Positions 46,390 through 60,150 are shown, counted from the first letter of the stretch. The stretch is DNA of 64,000 bases from Staphylococcus piscifermentans (GCF_900186985.1 NZ_LT906447.1:2356001-2420000); one strand, 5' to 3'. Translations and numbers: made by a program. The notes: generated by a model not told the origin, from the letters alone.

Positions 46390-47571
46390 ATGATTAACTG
46401 GTATCAGCTTGCACACGATAAAGAAAAAACCATGATTCAAATTAGACGACACCTGCACCAGTACCCCGAGCTTTCTTTTGAAGAGAGTCATACACATGAC
46501 TACATTGTGAATCAGTTAGAACAGCTTTCATGCGAAATTCGTCGTCCTGTCGGCAAAAACGGCATTGTCGCCACCTTCAAGGGGCAAGGAGATGGCCCTA
46601 CAGTTGCGTTGCGTGCTGATTTTGATGCATTGCCGATTACAGAACTGAATGACAAACCTTATCGTTCTAAAAATGAAGGATGTATGCACGCATGCGGTCA
46701 CGATGGGCACACTGCTATTTTGTTAGGCGTAGCGGAAGTGATTAATGAACACCTCGCGTATTTAAATGGCAATGTCGTTTTAATTTTCCAATACGGCGAA
46801 GAGATTGTTCCTGGAGGGGCACAACAAATGATTGATGACGGCTGCCTAGAAGGGGTTGACCGTGTTTACGGTAATCATTTATGGAGCGGATATCCAACAG
46901 GTATTATCTATTCTCGCCCTAGTGCTATGATGGCTTCTCCTGACGAATTCACAGTAAAAATTACTGGAAAAGGAGGGCATGGTGCCAAGCCGCATGAAAC
47001 TATTGACCCTATTGTTATCTTGGCTGAATTCATTTTAAGTGCACAAAAAATTGTGTCTCGTACAGTGGATCCTGTAAAGCAGGCTGTAGTGACATTCGGC
47101 ATGATTCAAGCAGGATCATCGGATAGTGTTATTCCTGACTCAGCGATTTGTAAAGGTACGGTACGGACATTTGATGCAGAAATTCAAAATCATATTATGG
47201 CGAAATTGGATAAGTTGCTGCAAGGCTTAGCAGTCGCTAATGATATCGAATACAAATTAGATTACGAACGCGGATATGTTCCTGTGCATAATAATCCGCA
47301 AGCATATGAAATTGTAAAAGAAGCTGCAGATGAGTTAAATTTACGCTTTACTAAGGCTGATATGATGATGGTCGGAGAAGACTTTTCAGCCTATCAACGC
47401 GTGCGTCCGGGTGCTTTCTTCTTAACAGGTTGCGGTAACCCTAAGAAAGGAACTGACCACCCTCATCATAGTCCCTATTTTGATATTGATGAAGCGGCTA
47501 TGAAATATGCGGCTAGTGAGTTTTTAAAAATATTAGAATTAGAAGAAGTTTTAAACTCTGAAAGATTATAA
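46390..47571 (+). CDS. M20-family amidohydrolase
   Basis: 393 residues. Metal motifs: RADFDALPI near 75-83, CMHACGHDGH at 98-107, and a GEEIVPGGA stretch with the catalytic glutamate near 138. The dimerisation domain includes GKGGHGAKPHE near 197. It belongs with IAA-amino acid and N-acyl amino acid hydrolases. I chose the ATG at 46390 (AAGGGG nine bases upstream); an upstream ATG at 46354 has no site. It shares its motif order with the partial M20 gene at 1-403. Confidence 0.9.
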   Translation: MINWYQLAHDKEKTMIQIRRHLHQYPELSFEESHTHDYIVNQLEQLSCEIRRPVGKNGIVATFKGQGDGPTVALRADFDALPITELNDKPYRSKNEGCMHACGHDGHTAILLGVAEVINEHLAYLNGNVVLIFQYGEEIVPGGAQQMIDDGCLEGVDRVYGNHLWSGYPTGIIYSRPSAMMASPDEFTVKITGKGGHGAKPHETIDPIVILAEFILSAQKIVSRTVDPVKQAVVTFGMIQAGSSDSVIPDSAICKGTVRTFDAEIQNHIMAKLDKLLQGLAVANDIEYKLDYERGYVPVHNNPQAYEIVKEAADELNLRFTKADMMMVGEDFSAYQRVRPGAFFLTGCGNPKKGTDHPHHSPYFDIDEAAMKYAASEFLKILELEEVLNSERL

Positions 47572-47581
47572 AAATGATGTA

Positions 47582-47612
47582 GGGAGCTGAGACATTATTA
47601 TGTCCCGCTCCC
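47582..47612 (+). terminator. Terminator of the M20 gene
   Basis: GGGAGC (47582-47587) pairs with GCTCCC (47607-47612), with ACAT/ATGT pairing inside, then TTAAATTTT. Confidence 0.8.
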
Positions 47613-47633
47613 TTAAATTTTCCATAAAAAAAA

Positions 47634-47654
47634 GAGCCCCTCAATGAGGAGCTC
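47634..47654 (-). terminator. tuf terminator
   Basis: GAGCCCCTCA (47634-47643) pairs with TGAGGAGCTC (47645-47654); TTTTTTTT follows on the minus strand. Confidence 0.9.
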
Positions 47655-47689
47655 TCTAATATTAAGCATCAACTATTGTTAAGCTGAAA

Positions 47690-48877
47690 TTATTCTTGGA
47701 TTTCAGTAACAACGCCTGATCCTACAGTACGTCCACCTTCACGGATAGAGAAACGAGTACCGTCTTCGATTGCGATTGGAGCAATCAATTCAACAGTCAT
47801 TTCTACGTTATCGCCAGGCATAACCATTTCAGTACCTTCTGGTAAGTTAACAACGCCTGTTACGTCAGTAGTACGGAAGTAGAATTGTGGGCGGTAGTTA
47901 GAGAAGAATGGAGTGTGACGTCCACCTTCGTCTTTAGATAAAACGTAAACATCAGCTTTAAATTTAGTGTGTGGAGTAATAGAGCCAGGAGCTGCTAATA
48001 CTTGTCCACGTTGTACGTCTTCACGTGCAACACCACGTAATAAAGCACCAATGTTGTCACCAGCTTCAGCGTAGTCTAATAATTTACGGAACATTTCTAC
48101 ACCTGTAACTGTAGTTTTCATGCTTTCTTCAGTGATACCGATGATTTCAACTTCTTCACCGACTTTGATTTGACCACGTTCAACACGGCCTGTAGCAACA
48201 GTACCACGACCAGTGATTGAGAATACGTCCTCAACTGGCATCATGAATGGTTTATCAGAGTCACGTTCTGGAGTTGGAATGTAGTCATCAACTGCTTGCA
48301 TTAAGTCTAAGATTTTTTGTTCGTATTCAGCATCGCCTTCTAAAGCTTTCAATGCAGAACCAACGATAACTGGTACATCGTCACCAGGGAAGTCATATTC
48401 AGATAATAAGTCACGAACTTCCATTTCAACTAATTCTAATAATTCTTCGTCGTCAACCATGTCAGCTTTGTTTAAGAATACAACTAAAGCTGGTACACCA
48501 ACGTTACGTGATAACAAGATGTGTTCACGAGTTTGTGGCATTGGACCATCTGCAGCAGATACTACTAAGATACCGCCGTCCATTTGAGCAGCACCAGTGA
48601 TCATGTTTTTAACATAGTCAGCGTGTCCTGGGCAGTCAACGTGAGCATAGTGACGTTTGTCAGTTTGATACTCGATGTGTGAAGTATTGATTGTAATACC
48701 ACGTTCTTTTTCTTCTGGAGCGTTGTCAATCATGTCGTATGATTGTGCTACAGTGTCACCATTTTTTGCTAATACAGTTGCAATTGCAGCTGTTAAAGTT
48801 GTTTTACCATGGTCAACGTGACCGATAGTACCAATATTGGCATGTTCTTTTGAGCGATCGAATTTTTCTTTAGCCAT
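47690..48877 (-). CDS. tuf: Elongation factor Tu
   Basis: GTPase that brings aminoacyl-tRNA to the ribosome. 395 residues. GHVDHGKT at 19-26, DCPGHADY for switch II, and [20 protein letters not shown] for guanine specificity. All three domains are intact. AGGAGAGAT precedes the ATG. It is the last gene of the rpsL-rpsG-fusA-tuf operon, with a 190-bp gap after fusA that contains a hairpin. Confidence 0.99.
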   Translation of the reverse strand: MAKEKFDRSKEHANIGTIGHVDHGKTTLTAAIATVLAKNGDTVAQSYDMIDNAPEEKERGITINTSHIEYQTDKRHYAHVDCPGHADYVKNMITGAAQMDGGILVVSAADGPMPQTREHILLSRNVGVPALVVFLNKADMVDDEELLELVEMEVRDLLSEYDFPGDDVPVIVGSALKALEGDAEYEQKILDLMQAVDDYIPTPERDSDKPFMMPVEDVFSITGRGTVATGRVERGQIKVGEEVEIIGITEESMKTTVTGVEMFRKLLDYAEAGDNIGALLRGVAREDVQRGQVLAAPGSITPHTKFKADVYVLSKDEGGRHTPFFSNYRPQFYFRTTDVTGVVNLPEGTEMVMPGDNVEMTVELIAPIAIEDGTRFSIREGGRTVGSGVVTEIQE

Positions 48878-48922
48878 TATGAAATCTCTCCTCTTCTTAA
48901 TAAAAAGTTATTTTAATTTTAT

Positions 48923-48953
48923 CTCTCATGATAGTTTCTCACCATCATGAGAG
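48923..48953. promoter_or_regulatory. Hairpin in the fusA-tuf gap
   Basis: CTCTCATGAT (48923-48932) pairs perfectly with ATCATGAGAG (48944-48953), 45 bases upstream of tuf on the minus strand. No T-run follows, so it is more likely a processing or regulatory hairpin than a terminator. Confidence 0.55.
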
Positions 48954-49067
48954 CACTATTGTTGTGTTGTGTAAAGGACTAATTCCTTTATAAAGCATTT
49001 GCATGAAAAAATCAATTCAGGAACCCTGCCAAAGAATTCTTGGCTGTGAACCTAAAGATGAATACGA

Positions 49068-51149
49068 TTATTCACCTTTATTTTTCTTGATGATATCTTC
49101 TGCAATTGATTTTGGTACCTCTTCGTAATGATCGAAGTACATAGTGTAAGTTCCGCGACCTTGAGTGTTAGAACGTAATGAAGTTGCGTAACCGAACATT
49201 TCTGAAAGTGGAACGAATGCACGAACCATTTGAGCGTTACCGCGAGCTTCCATACCATCTACGCGTCCACGACGAGATGTTACGTCACCCATGATGTCAC
49301 CCATGTATTCTTCAGGCATTAAGATTTCTACTTTCATCATTGGTTCTAAGATTACTGGATCTGCAACTTTAGCAGCTTCTTTAAGCGCTAATGAAGCAGC
49401 GATTTTGAAGGCCATTTCAGATGAATCGACATCATGGTAAGAACCATCATAAAGTTTAGCTTTAACGTCGATTAATGGATAACCAGCTACTACACCGTTT
49501 TCCATAGCATCTTTAAGACCAGCTTCAACTGATGGAATGTATTCACGAGGAACTACACCACCGACGATAGCATTTTCGAATTCGAAACCAGCGCCGACTT
49601 CGTTAGGTGTGAATTCAATATGAACATCACCATATTGACCACGACCACCAGATTGACGAGAGAATTTACCTTGAACTTTAGCTGGTGTTTTGAATGTTTC
49701 ACGATATGAAACCATTGGCGCACCAACGTTAGCTTCAACGTTAAATTCTTTTTTCATACGGTCTACAAGGATATCTAAGTGAAGTTCACCCATACCGCCG
49801 ATGATAACTTGTCCAGTTTCTTCATCAGTGTGAGCATGGAATGTTGGGTCTTCTTCTTGTAGTTTAACTAAAGCTTGAGTCATTTTATCTTGGTCAGCTT
49901 TAGATTTTGGTTCTACTGACAAGTGAATAACAGGTTCTGGGAATTCCATTGATTCCAAGATGATGTCATTTTTCTCACCGCATAAAGTGTCACCAGTACC
50001 AGTTTCTTTAAGACCTACCGCAGCAGCGATATCTCCTGAATAAACTGTGCTGATTTCTTTACGAGTGTTAGCGTGCATTTGTAATAAACGACCTACACGT
50101 TCACGTTTGTCTTTAGTAGAGTTTTTAACGTATGAACCTGAGTTTAAAGTACCAGAGTACACACGGAAGAATGTTAATTTACCAACATAAGGGTCAGTCA
50201 TAACTTTAAATGCTAATGCAGCGAAATCTGCATCGTCATCAGCTGGAGCGATAACTTCTTCATCAGGGTTATCAGCATGGTGACCAACAATTGGTTTAAC
50301 ATCTAATGGTGAAGGCAAGTAATCAATTACTGCGTCTAACATTAATTGAACACCTTTGTTTTTAAATGCAGTACCGCAAAGTACAGGATAGAATTCAATA
50401 TCCAAAGTAGCTTGACGGATTGCTGCTTTCAATTCATCAATAGTGATTTCTTCACCTTCAAGATATTTTTCCATTAATTCTTCATTAGCTTCAGCAACAG
50501 ATTCGATCAATGATTCACGAGCTTCTGCAGCTTTGTCTTTATAGTCATCTGGAATTTCAATTTCAACAACTTCTTCACCGAAGTCGCCGTTATATTGATA
50601 GCATTTCATTGTTACTAAATCAATGATTGCTTCAAATTCGTCTTCTGCACCGATTGGTAATTGAATCGGTTGTGCATTCGCTTGTAAACGGTCATGCAAA
50701 GTGCTTACTGAATATTCAAAGTTTGCACCTAATTTATCCATTTTGTTAACGAATACGATACGTGGAACACCATAAGTTGTTGCTTGGCGCCAAACTGTTT
50801 CAGTTTGTGGCTCAACACCTGATTGTGCATCAAGTACTGTTACAGCACCATCAAGTACACGTAAAGAACGTTCAACTTCAACTGTGAAGTCTACGTGTCC
50901 TGGTGTGTCGATGATGTTTACACGATAATCATGCCATTGAGCAGTTGTAGCTGCTGATGTGATAGTGATACCACGGTCTTGTTCTTGTTCCATCCAGTCC
51001 ATTTGTGAAGCCCCTTCGTGAGTTTCACCAATTTTATGGATACGACCAGTATAATACAAGATACGTTCAGTAGTTGTAGTTTTACCAGCGTCAATGTGAG
51101 CCATGATACCAATGTTACGAGTTTTTTCCAAAGAAAAGTCTCTAGCCAT
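49068..51149 (-). CDS. fusA: Elongation factor G
   Basis: Translocase GTPase, 693 residues. AHIDAGKT at 17-24, DTPGHVDFT for switch II, and [13 protein letters not shown] for nucleotide specificity. Domains II-V are intact through [21 protein letters not shown] at the C-terminus. The ATG at 51149 follows AAGGAGAAAC; a longer frame to 51212 is not supported. It is the target of fusidic acid; no conclusion on resistance is drawn. Confidence 0.99.
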   Translation of the reverse strand: MARDFSLEKTRNIGIMAHIDAGKTTTTERILYYTGRIHKIGETHEGASQMDWMEQEQDRGITITSAATTAQWHDYRVNIIDTPGHVDFTVEVERSLRVLDGAVTVLDAQSGVEPQTETVWRQATTYGVPRIVFVNKMDKLGANFEYSVSTLHDRLQANAQPIQLPIGAEDEFEAIIDLVTMKCYQYNGDFGEEVVEIEIPDDYKDKAAEARESLIESVAEANEELMEKYLEGEEITIDELKAAIRQATLDIEFYPVLCGTAFKNKGVQLMLDAVIDYLPSPLDVKPIVGHHADNPDEEVIAPADDDADFAALAFKVMTDPYVGKLTFFRVYSGTLNSGSYVKNSTKDKRERVGRLLQMHANTRKEISTVYSGDIAAAVGLKETGTGDTLCGEKNDIILESMEFPEPVIHLSVEPKSKADQDKMTQALVKLQEEDPTFHAHTDEETGQVIIGGMGELHLDILVDRMKKEFNVEANVGAPMVSYRETFKTPAKVQGKFSRQSGGRGQYGDVHIEFTPNEVGAGFEFENAIVGGVVPREYIPSVEAGLKDAMENGVVAGYPLIDVKAKLYDGSYHDVDSSEMAFKIAASLALKEAAKVADPVILEPMMKVEILMPEEYMGDIMGDVTSRRGRVDGMEARGNAQMVRAFVPLSEMFGYATSLRSNTQGRGTYTMYFDHYEEVPKSIAEDIIKKNKGE

Positions 51150-51260
51150 TGTATTGTTTCTCCTTCCAGTAATTACTGAGTAAATACTTTGATATGGCGA
51201 TGCCCTAAGCATGCCTTTGGATGTACCAAGTTGAACACGCTCAGGGTTAAACCGTTAATC

Positions 51261-51731
51261 TTACCAGCGATAATGTGCGAATGCTTTGTTAGCTTCAGCC
51301 ATTTTATGAGTATCTTCACGTTTCTTAACTGCGCCACCTGTATTGTTAGCTGCATCTAAGATTTCGTTAGCTAAACGTTCTTCCATAGTTTTTTCACCAC
51401 GAAGACGTGAATAGTTAACTAACCAACGTAAACCTAAAGTAGTACGACGTTCTGGACGAACTTCTACTGGTACTTGGTAGTTAGAGCCACCTACACGGCG
51501 AGCTTTAACTTCTAATACTGGCATAATGTTGTTGATAGCTTCTTCGAATACTTCAATTGCATCACGACCACTACGTTCTTGAACGATGTCGAATGCTGAA
51601 TAAAGAATTCTTTGAGCTGTTCCGCGTTTACCGTCTAACATGATTTTGTTAATCAATTTAGTCACTAACTTAGAGTTGTGAATTGGATCTGGTAAAACGT
51701 CTCTTTTTGGTACTGATCCTTTACGAGGCAT
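51261..51731 (-). CDS. rpsG: Ribosomal protein S7
   Basis: 156 residues, full length. [16 protein letters not shown] at the N-terminus and [25 protein letters not shown] C-terminus are canonical. It binds the 3' domain of 16S rRNA and is the usual feedback regulator of the str operon in other bacteria. GAAGGGAGGACTC precedes the ATG. Confidence 0.99.
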   Translation of the reverse strand: MPRKGSVPKRDVLPDPIHNSKLVTKLINKIMLDGKRGTAQRILYSAFDIVQERSGRDAIEVFEEAINNIMPVLEVKARRVGGSNYQVPVEVRPERRTTLGLRWLVNYSRLRGEKTMEERLANEILDAANNTGGAVKKREDTHKMAEANKAFAHYRW

Positions 51732-51801
51732 AATCAGAGTCCTCCCTTCATATTATAGTATAATCTCACAATTTATCTCGAAAATTTACGCAATCTTAAA
51801 C

Positions 51802-52215
51802 TTATTTTTTAGGACGTTTTGTACCGTATAATGAACGGCTTTGCATACGACCTTCAACACCTGAAGTATCAAGTGCACCACGAACGATATGGTAACGCAC
51901 ACCAGGTAAGTCTTTTACACGACCTCCACGTACAAGTACAACACTGTGTTCTTGCAAGTTATGGCCGATACCAGGGATATATGCGTTGATTTCGATGTTG
52001 TTTGACAAACGAACACGAGCATATTTACGTAATGCTGAGTTAGGTTTTTTAGGTGTCATTGTACCAACACGAGTACATACGCCACGTTTTTGTGGTGAGT
52101 TCAAGTCAGTAAATTGTTTTTTCATACTATTGAAACCTTTGTTCAAAGCAGGTGAATCTGATTTCTTCGCTTTGCTTTTTCTAGGTTTGCGCACTAATTG
52201 GTTAATAGTTGGCAT
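51802..52215 (-). CDS. rpsL: Ribosomal protein S12
   Basis: 137 residues. [13 protein letters not shown] at the start; [16 protein letters not shown] and [15 protein letters not shown] are the two streptomycin-region loops and appear wild type. It forms part of the decoding centre. GAGAGGAGGACATC precedes the ATG. Confidence 0.99.
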   Translation of the reverse strand: MPTINQLVRKPRKSKAKKSDSPALNKGFNSMKKQFTDLNSPQKRGVCTRVGTMTPKKPNSALRKYARVRLSNNIEINAYIPGIGHNLQEHSVVLVRGGRVKDLPGVRYHIVRGALDTSGVEGRMQSRSLYGTKRPKK

Positions 52216-52310
52216 TTAAGATGTCCTCCTCTCCTGTTTTATAATCCCACACATCCAGGTGGTTCATTTTTAAAGTAAATAAAATTTAGTAAGCATACAC
52301 TTACTAATTC

Positions 52311-52565
52311 TCATTTCAATAGAGCAACAACAGCTGCGTCTACGTTGATACCTGCATATTCTCCTAAAGCTTTCTTGCTTTCGAAAAAAGAAACAGGTAT
52401 TTCGCTATGATTGATCTTACTTAATACGTCTGAAAGCAAATAGACTTCAACGTCTTGAGCAATAATCAATGATGTAACTTGGTTTCTATCGAGCGCTTTG
52501 AGCGTCTCTCTTAAACCAACAACACTATGGTGTTTGTTAAAGCGTGCAACTTTTTCATTAGACAT
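52311..52565 (-). CDS. L7Ae-family ribosomal protein (YbxF-like)
   Basis: 84 residues. A small L7Ae/L30e-fold protein with [21 protein letters not shown], which matches the YbxF (k-turn binding) family found before rpsL in Firmicutes. It binds kink-turn RNA. The TTGGAGGATAG site precedes the ATG. It lies between rpoC and rpsL. Confidence 0.92.
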   Translation of the reverse strand: MSNEKVARFNKHHSVVGLRETLKALDRNQVTSLIIAQDVEVYLLSDVLSKINHSEIPVSFFESKKALGEYAGINVDAAVVALLK

Positions 52566-52718
52566 TGACTATCCTCCAAAGTTCTGCTTGCATCAACCTT
52601 AACTATAATAACACTTATCATAGGGTTCGTCAACACTATTGTTATCATATTGCTCACTTTTCTTATATTAACAAATTTGCACTGTAAGTCAAACGATTTT
52701 AGCGATAATTTATCAGAA

Positions 52719-52762
52719 AAGCCGATACAACTTTTCTGGTGAGAGAAAAGCAGCATCGGCTT
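52719..52762 (-). terminator. rpoC terminator
   Basis: AAGCCGAT (52719-52726) pairs with ATCGGCTT (52755-52762), with AACTTTTC/GAAAAG pairing inside; TTTTCTGA follows on the minus strand. Confidence 0.85.
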
Positions 52763-52780
52763 AATTTAATAATCAATATA

Positions 52781-55700
52781 TTATTGTTGCGGTGTGTTAG
52801 ATTCAGCAAGTTCTTCGATTGCTTCTTCTACCATCGGATCGACATGTTTATCGTATTTAGCTTCGCTATAACGTCTCATGCCTGTACCTGCTGGAATTAA
52901 TTTACCGATAATAACGTTTTCTTTAAGGCCGAGCAAGTCGTCACGTTTACCTTTGATTGCAGCATCTGTAAGAACACGAGTTGTTTCTTGGAATGATGCA
53001 GCAGACAAGAAGCTTTCTGTTTCAAGAGACGCTTTAGTAATACCAAGCAATACTGGTTTAGCAGTTGCTGGGCGTTTGCGTTCTTTGAATGCTTCACGGT
53101 TCGCATCAGTAAAGTTGTGGATGTCCACAAGTGAACCTGGTAATAATTTAGTATCGCCAGCTTCGATAATACGAACTTTACGTAACATTTGACGTACCAT
53201 TACTTCAACGTGTTTATCGTCAATTTCAACACCTTGCATACGGTAAACTTTTTGAACTTCTTTAAGCAAGTAGCTTTCTGTAGCATTTAAACCAGCCACT
53301 GCTAAATAGTTCTTAGGCTCGATTGAACCTTCTGTCAAGACTTCACCGCGTTCAACGTGTTGTCCTTTTTCAACTTTCAAGCGTGATGTACCTGAAGCAA
53401 GATAAGATCTTGTTTCGTTAGCACCTTTGATCACGATTTCTTGTTGACGGTCTTTCGCAAGTTTAATATCTTCTACTGTACCTTCAATGTCAGTGATAAC
53501 TGCTTGACCTTTAGGGTTACGTGCTTCGAAGATCTCTTGGATACGTGGAAGACCTTGTGTGATATCGCTTCCGGCTACCCCACCTGTATGGAAGGTACGC
53601 ATTGTAAGCTGTGTACCTGGTTCACCGATAGATTGTGCAGCGATTGTACCGACTGCTTCACCAACTTCAACTTTTTCACCAGTTGCAAGGTTTTTACCGT
53701 AACATTTTTCACAAACACCATGACGTGTGTTACATGTAAATGCTGAACGTATATACATTTGCTCAATACCTGCATCTGTAATACGTTTTGCAATTTCTGG
53801 TGTAATCAATTGATCAGGTTCTACTAATACTTCATTTGTTTCAGGATGACGAACTGTCTCTTTAGAATAACGTCCTTCAATACGTTCGATAAATGGTTCA
53901 ATCATTTCTGTACCTTCTTTGATATCAGAAACAAGTAAGCCGCGGTCAGTTCCACAATCTTCTTCACGAACGATAACGTCTTGAGCAACGTCAACCAAAC
54001 GACGTGTAAGGTAACCTGAATCGGCAGTTTTAAGTGCTGTATCGGCAAGACCTTTACGTGCACCGTGAGTAGAGATAAAGTACTCTAATACCGTTAAACC
54101 TTCACGGAATGAAGATGTGATAGGCATTTCGATAATTTTACCTGATGGTGCAGCCATTAAACCACGCATACCGGCTAACTGAGTAAAGTTAGATGCGTTA
54201 CCACGGGCACCAGAGTCACTCATCATGAAGATTGGGTTAGTTTTCTCTAGGGATTTCATCAATCGACTTTGAATTTCATCCTTAGCATCTGTCCAAATTT
54301 CGATGACAGCATTGTAACGTTCATCTTCAGTGATTAAACCACGATTATATTGTTTTTGAACACGTTCAACTAATTTTTCATGTTCATCTAAAATTTCTTG
54401 TTTATCTGGTAATACGATGATGTCAGATACACCAACAGTAATACCGGCTTTAGAAGAATATTTGAAACCTAAGTCTTTCATACGGTCAAGCATCATAGAA
54501 GTATCTGTAATGCTGAAACGATTGAAGACTTCGGCGATAATATTTCCTAAGAATTTTTTATTAAATGGTTCTACTAATTCTTGTTCAGCAAAGTACTCTT
54601 TCAAGCCGCCTTCACCAAGTTCAGTAGCACTTACGAAATATTTATCAGGAGTTTTATCTTCTAAGTTTGATTGTGTTGGTTCATTGATATAAGCAAATGA
54701 ATCTGGAATGATTTCATTGAAAATAACTTTACCAACTGAAGTTGTAAGAATTTTATTGTTTTGTTCTGCAGTAAATGTTGGGTTGTTTAATGAACCTGCA
54801 TGAAGTCCGATACGTGTGTGTAAGTGCACATAACCGTTTTGGTAGGCTTTTAAGACTTCATTTGTGTTATTAAAGATAGCTCCAGTATTCACTGCATCTT
54901 TACGTTCTAAAGTAAGGTAATAGTTACCTAATACCATATCTTGTGATGGTGTAACTACTGGTTTACCGTCTTTAGGGTTCAAGATGTTTTGAGCTGCAAG
55001 CATCAACATACGTGCTTCTGCTTGTGCTTCTTTAGATAAAGGTACGTGTACCGCCATTTGGTCACCATCGAAGTCAGCGTTATATGCTGTTGTTACCAAT
55101 GGGTGTAAACGGATGGCACGGCCTTCAACCAATGTAGGTTCGAAAGCTTGGATACCTAATCTGTGTAACGTAGGCGCACGGTTTAATAGAACTGGGTGCT
55201 CTTTAATAACATCTTCTAAAACATCCCATACTTCGTCTTCCATGCGTTCAATTTTACTTTTAGCATTTTTGATATTTGTCGCAATTTCACGTTGAACTAA
55301 TTCTTTCATAACGAAAGGTTTGAATAATTCTAACGCCATTTCTTTAGGTAGACCACATTGATACATTTTCAAGCTTGGTCCTACTGCAATAACTGAACGG
55401 CCTGAATAGTCAACACGTTTACCTAATAAGTTTTGACGGAAACGTCCTTGTTTACCTTTCAACATATGTGAAAGTGATTTTAATGGACGGTTACCTGGAC
55501 CTGTAACTGGACGACCACGACGACCGTTATCGATTAAAGCATCAACTGCTTCTTGCAACATACGTTTTTCGTTTTGAACAATGATGCCAGGAGCACCTAA
55601 GTCTAATAAACGTTTCAAACGGTTGTTACGGTTGATAACACGACGATATAAGTCGTTCAAGTCACTTGTTGCGAAACGTCCGCCGTCTAATTGCACCATT

Positions 55701-56419
55701 GGACGGATTTCTGGAGGAATAATTGGAAGTACATCCAAAATCATCCATGAAGGATCGTTACCTGAGTTTCTGAATGATTCAACTACTTCTAAACGTTTGA
55801 TTGCACGTGTCAATCTTTGGCCAGTAGCTGATTCTAATTCAGTACGCAATTCTTTCAATTCTTCATCTAAATCGATTTCTGATAGTAAGTCTTTAATACC
55901 TTCAGCACCCATTTTAGCAACGAATTGACCAGGATATTTATCATAGTATTCTCTGTATTCTGCTTCAGAAAGCAATGATTTTTTCTCTAAACCAGTTGGA
56001 CCTGGATCTACAACCACGTAAGAAGCGAAATAGATAACTTCTTCTAATGATCTAGGAGACATATCTAATAATAGTCCCATACGACTTGGAATACCTTTAA
56101 AGTACCAAATATGAGATACAGGAGCCGCTAGTTCAATATGGCCCATTCTTTCACGACGTACTTTAGATTTAGTTACTTCTACACCACAACGGTCACAAAC
56201 CATGCCTTTATAACGCACGCGTTTATACTTACCGCAACTACATTCCCAATCTTTTGTAGGTCCGAAAATTCTTTCGCAGAACAAACCATCTTTTTCAGGT
56301 TTTAAAGTACGATAGTTGATAGTTTCAGGTTTCTTAACCTCACCGTACGACCAAGAACGAATCTTTTCAGGTGAAGCAAGGCCGATTTTCATATAATGGA
56401 AATTATTTACATCAATCAA
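52781..56419 (-). CDS. rpoC: RNA polymerase beta' subunit
   Basis: About 1212 residues. The zinc ribbon near residue 60 has four cysteines (CSCGKY...CDRCG), the catalytic metal motif NADFDGDQM lies near 447, and the second zinc site near 890 ([13 protein letters not shown]) is present. I place the start at TTG 56419, after GGAGGTAGG, matching the family N-terminus [12 protein letters not shown]; a frame to 56437 begins inside that site. It follows rpoB by 179 bases. Confidence 0.98.
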   Translation of the reverse strand: MIDVNNFHYMKIGLASPEKIRSWSYGEVKKPETINYRTLKPEKDGLFCERIFGPTKDWECSCGKYKRVRYKGMVCDRCGVEVTKSKVRRERMGHIELAAPVSHIWYFKGIPSRMGLLLDMSPRSLEEVIYFASYVVVDPGPTGLEKKSLLSEAEYREYYDKYPGQFVAKMGAEGIKDLLSEIDLDEELKELRTELESATGQRLTRAIKRLEVVESFRNSGNDPSWMILDVLPIIPPEIRPMVQLDGGRFATSDLNDLYRRVINRNNRLKRLLDLGAPGIIVQNEKRMLQEAVDALIDNGRRGRPVTGPGNRPLKSLSHMLKGKQGRFRQNLLGKRVDYSGRSVIAVGPSLKMYQCGLPKEMALELFKPFVMKELVQREIATNIKNAKSKIERMEDEVWDVLEDVIKEHPVLLNRAPTLHRLGIQAFEPTLVEGRAIRLHPLVTTAYNADFDGDQMAVHVPLSKEAQAEARMLMLAAQNILNPKDGKPVVTPSQDMVLGNYYLTLERKDAVNTGAIFNNTNEVLKAYQNGYVHLHTRIGLHAGSLNNPTFTAEQNNKILTTSVGKVIFNEIIPDSFAYINEPTQSNLEDKTPDKYFVSATELGEGGLKEYFAEQELVEPFNKKFLGNIIAEVFNRFSITDTSMMLDRMKDLGFKYSSKAGITVGVSDIIVLPDKQEILDEHEKLVERVQKQYNRGLITEDERYNAVIEIWTDAKDEIQSRLMKSLEKTNPIFMMSDSGARGNASNFTQLAGMRGLMAAPSGKIIEMPITSSFREGLTVLEYFISTHGARKGLADTALKTADSGYLTRRLVDVAQDVIVREEDCGTDRGLLVSDIKEGTEMIEPFIERIEGRYSKETVRHPETNEVLVEPDQLITPEIAKRITDAGIEQMYIRSAFTCNTRHGVCEKCYGKNLATGEKVEVGEAVGTIAAQSIGEPGTQLTMRTFHTGGVAGSDITQGLPRIQEIFEARNPKGQAVITDIEGTVEDIKLAKDRQQEIVIKGANETRSYLASGTSRLKVEKGQHVERGEVLTEGSIEPKNYLAVAGLNATESYLLKEVQKVYRMQGVEIDDKHVEVMVRQMLRKVRIIEAGDTKLLPGSLVDIHNFTDANREAFKERKRPATAKPVLLGITKASLETESFLSAASFQETTRVLTDAAIKGKRDDLLGLKENVIIGKLIPAGTGMRRYSEAKYDKHVDPMVEEAIEELAESNTPQQ

Positions 56420-56598
56420 GGAGCCTACCTCCTTCAATTTAGATTAGCTGTGCTATTTGATTGATAAATGATCAATAAAATGAAAAATATTCAAGGTGCA
56501 TATAGACAATGTATGGATTCCCCAGTGACATTGTCTAATGCAGACCTTAATATTTACATTATTTCAGTACGCTATTTGCTTATTGAACATTGCAAGAA

Positions 56599-59500
56599 TT
56601 AGTCAGTAGTTTCCTTTTGTGATTCAGGAATTGAAGATTGTTGAATATTGACTTTATGCTCATTTACGTCATCGTCGTCAACATCTGCCATTTCAATTTC
56701 TTTATCATCTTCATCCATGACTTTAACATCTAGACCTAAACTTTGTAATTCTTTCATCAATACACGGAATGATTCAGGAACACTTGGTTTAGAGATGTTT
56801 TCACCTTTAACGATTGCTTCGTAAGTTTTTACACGACCTACAGTATCATCAGATTTATAAGTTAGGATTTCTTGTAATGTGTACGCAGCACCGTAAGCTT
56901 CAAGTGCCCATACCTCCATCTCACCGAAACGTTGTCCACCGAATTGAGCTTTACCACCCAATGGTTGTTGTGTAACAAGTGAGTAAGGACCAGTTGAACG
57001 TGCATGTAGTTTATCGTCAACCATGTGTGCAAGTTTCAACATGTACATTACACCGACAGAGATACGGTTATCGAATGGTTCACCTGTACGTCCATCGTAT
57101 AATACAGTTTTACCATCTCTTGCCATGCCAGCTTCTTCAATAGTAGACCATACATCGTCATCGTTCGCACCATCAAATACTGGTGATGCAACATGGATAC
57201 CTAAGTTTTTAGCAGCCATACCTAAGTGCAATTCAAGCACTTGTCCGATGTTCATACGTGATGGTACACCAAGTGGGTTCAACATGATATCAATTGGTGT
57301 TCCGTCTGGTAAATAAGGCATATCTTCTTCAGGAACGATTTTAGAGATAACCCCTTTGTTACCATGACGACCACACATTTTATCCCCTACGTGAATTTTA
57401 CGTTTTTGAACGATATATACACGCACTAATTGGTTAACACCTGGAGATAATGAATCATCGCCGTCTTCACGGTTGAACACTTTAACATCTAGAACGATAC
57501 CGCCTGCACCATGAGGTACACGTAATGAAGTATCGCGGACTTCACGTGCTTTTTCACCAAAGATAGCGTGTAATAAACGTTCTTCGGCAGTTAATTCTGT
57601 TACACCTTTAGGCGTTACTTTACCTACTAAGATGTCACCATCTTTAACTTCAGCACCTACGTAAACAATTCCGCGTTCATCTAAGTTTTTAAGTGCACTT
57701 TCTGCAACGTTAGGAATGTCACGTGTGATTTCTTCAGGTCCTAATTTAGTATCACGTGCTTCTGATTCGTATTCTTCAATATGAATTGAAGTGTAGACAT
57801 CGTCTTTCACAAGACGTTCGCTCATGATAACCGCATCTTCATAGTTATAACCGTCCCAAGTCATGAATCCTACAACTACGTTTCGGCCTAACGCCATTTC
57901 ACCAAGTTCCATTGAAGGACCATCTGCTAAGATTTCGCCTTGGCTTACAATGTCGCCATCTTTAACGATAGGACGTTGGTTATAACAAGTACCTGAGTTA
58001 GAACGTTTAAATTTAGCTAATCTGTACGTATCTACTTCACCATCAAATTGTTGGCCGTCTTCTTCAATAATACGACGCACTTTAATTTGATTTGATTCAA
58101 CATGTTCTACACGACCAAAGTGTTTGTTGATAACGGCAGCACCTGAATCTCGTGCAGTAGCATGTTCCATACCTGTACCTACAAATGGAGATTCTGGGTT
58201 CATCAATGGTACTGCTTGACGTTGCATGTTCGCACCCATTAATGCACGGTTAGAGTCATCGTTTTCTAAGAATGGGATACATGCTGTCGCAGCTGACACT
58301 ACTTGTTTAGGAGATACATCCATGTAGTCCATTTTTTCTCGGTCCATGATTGTGTTGTTACCACGGAAACGACACACTACTTCTTCGCTGAGGAAGTGGC
58401 CTTCATCATCTAAACGAGAGTTTGCTTGGGCTACAACATAGCTGTCTTCTTCATCAGCTGTCAGATAATCAATTTGATCAGTTACAGTATTAGTTTCAAG
58501 GTCAACTTTACGATATGGTGTTTCGATGAAACCAAATTCGTTCACACGCGCATAACTAGATAGCGAGTTGATCAAACCGATGTTCGGACCCTCTGGCGTT
58601 TCAATCGGACACATACGGCCATAGTGAGAATAGTGAACGTCACGCACTTCCATTTGAGCACGTTCACGAGTTAAACCACCAGGTCCTAATGCTGATAAAC
58701 GACGTTTGTGTGTCAATTCAGCTAATGGGTTCGCTTGGTCCATAAATTGAGACAATTGAGAGCTTCCGAAGAACTCTTTAATTGAAGCAATAACCGGACG
58801 GATGTTGATAAGTTGTTGCGGTGTGATAGAGTCAGTATCTTGAATTGACATTCTTTCACGTACCACACGTTCCATTCTTGATAAACCGATTCTGAATTGG
58901 TTTTGAAGCAATTCGCCTACTGAACGTAAACGACGGTTACCTAAATGGTCAATATCATCAGTTTGTCCGATGCCGTGCAATAAGTTGAAGAAGTATGACA
59001 TAGAAGCAACAATATCTGCAGGCGTAATGCATTTAACCTCTGAATCAGGGAATGCGTTACCGATTACAGTTGTTGTGCGTCCTTCTTCATCATTTGGTAC
59101 GTAAACTTTGATTGATTGAGTTTCAACTGGTTCATTTACAATACTGTCTTCTAACTCATCTACTTCGATGTTAGCATTAGATTCAAGAACATCCATGATT
59201 TCGTCTAATTTACGACGATCTAATACAGTACCTTCTTCAGCAACAATTTCACCAGTATCGCTGTTCACAATTGGTTCAGCCAATTTTTGGTTGAACAAAC
59301 GATGTTTCAAATGAAGTTTTTTGTTCATTTTATAGCGGCCTACACTCGCTAAATCATAACGTTTTGGATCGAAGAAACGAGAGTAGAGCAAGCTTTTTGC
59401 GTTTTCTACTGTAGGTGGTTCGCCAGGGCGTAAACGTTCATAAATTTCTAATAATGCTTGTTCAGTATTTTCAGTACTATCTTTTTCAAGAGTATTACGT

Positions 59501-60150
59501 AAGTACTCGTTATCACCTAACAAATCAATGATTGATTGGTCAGTTGAGAAACCAAGTGCACGAAGTAATACAGTCAACGGCAATTTTCTAGTTCTATCAA
59601 TACGCACATAAACGATGTCTTTTGCATCTGTTTCGAATTCCAACCAAGCACCACGGTTAGGAATTACAGTCGCATCATAGTTTTCACGGCCGTTTTTATC
59701 TATTTTTTCATTGAAATATACGGATGGAGAACGAACTAATTGTGAAACGATAACACGTTCAGCACCATTAATTACGAAAGTACCCGTATCAGTCATTAAT
59801 GGGAAATCACCCATGAATACTTCTTGGTCTTTCACTTCTCCTGTTTCTTTGTTAATGAGACGCACTTTGACACGAAGAGGTGCAGCATAAGTTGCGTCAC
59901 GGTTCTTAGATTCCTCTAAATCATATTTCGGTTCACCTAATCTGTAATCCACAAATTCTAAAGAAAGGTTGCCTGTGAAATCTTCAATCGGAGAAATATC
60001 TCTGAACATTTCAAGTAATCCTTCTTTTAAGAACCAATCATACGATTTCGTTTGAATTTCAATAAGGTTCGGTAATTCTAAAACCTCGGAAATTCTCGCG
60101 TAATTTCTACGTTTACGATGTCTTCCATATTGGACAAATTTACCTGCCAA
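56599..60150 (-). CDS. rpoB: RNA polymerase beta subunit
   Basis: 1183 residues, full length. The rifampicin region [20 protein letters not shown] followed by RLSALGPGG is the wild-type, susceptible form. Catalytic stretches such as [15 protein letters not shown] and [11 protein letters not shown] are intact. The C-terminal acidic tail ([13 protein letters not shown]) is a normal staphylococcal feature. TTGAGGGGTG lies upstream of the ATG. A hairpin-containing leader precedes it. Confidence 0.99.
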   Translation of the reverse strand: MAGKFVQYGRHRKRRNYARISEVLELPNLIEIQTKSYDWFLKEGLLEMFRDISPIEDFTGNLSLEFVDYRLGEPKYDLEESKNRDATYAAPLRVKVRLINKETGEVKDQEVFMGDFPLMTDTGTFVINGAERVIVSQLVRSPSVYFNEKIDKNGRENYDATVIPNRGAWLEFETDAKDIVYVRIDRTRKLPLTVLLRALGFSTDQSIIDLLGDNEYLRNTLEKDSTENTEQALLEIYERLRPGEPPTVENAKSLLYSRFFDPKRYDLASVGRYKMNKKLHLKHRLFNQKLAEPIVNSDTGEIVAEEGTVLDRRKLDEIMDVLESNANIEVDELEDSIVNEPVETQSIKVYVPNDEEGRTTTVIGNAFPDSEVKCITPADIVASMSYFFNLLHGIGQTDDIDHLGNRRLRSVGELLQNQFRIGLSRMERVVRERMSIQDTDSITPQQLINIRPVIASIKEFFGSSQLSQFMDQANPLAELTHKRRLSALGPGGLTRERAQMEVRDVHYSHYGRMCPIETPEGPNIGLINSLSSYARVNEFGFIETPYRKVDLETNTVTDQIDYLTADEEDSYVVAQANSRLDDEGHFLSEEVVCRFRGNNTIMDREKMDYMDVSPKQVVSAATACIPFLENDDSNRALMGANMQRQAVPLMNPESPFVGTGMEHATARDSGAAVINKHFGRVEHVESNQIKVRRIIEEDGQQFDGEVDTYRLAKFKRSNSGTCYNQRPIVKDGDIVSQGEILADGPSMELGEMALGRNVVVGFMTWDGYNYEDAVIMSERLVKDDVYTSIHIEEYESEARDTKLGPEEITRDIPNVAESALKNLDERGIVYVGAEVKDGDILVGKVTPKGVTELTAEERLLHAIFGEKAREVRDTSLRVPHGAGGIVLDVKVFNREDGDDSLSPGVNQLVRVYIVQKRKIHVGDKMCGRHGNKGVISKIVPEEDMPYLPDGTPIDIMLNPLGVPSRMNIGQVLELHLGMAAKNLGIHVASPVFDGANDDDVWSTIEEAGMARDGKTVLYDGRTGEPFDNRISVGVMYMLKLAHMVDDKLHARSTGPYSLVTQQPLGGKAQFGGQRFGEMEVWALEAYGAAYTLQEILTYKSDDTVGRVKTYEAIVKGENISKPSVPESFRVLMKELQSLGLDVKVMDEDDKEIEMADVDDDDVNEHKVNIQQSSIPESQKETTD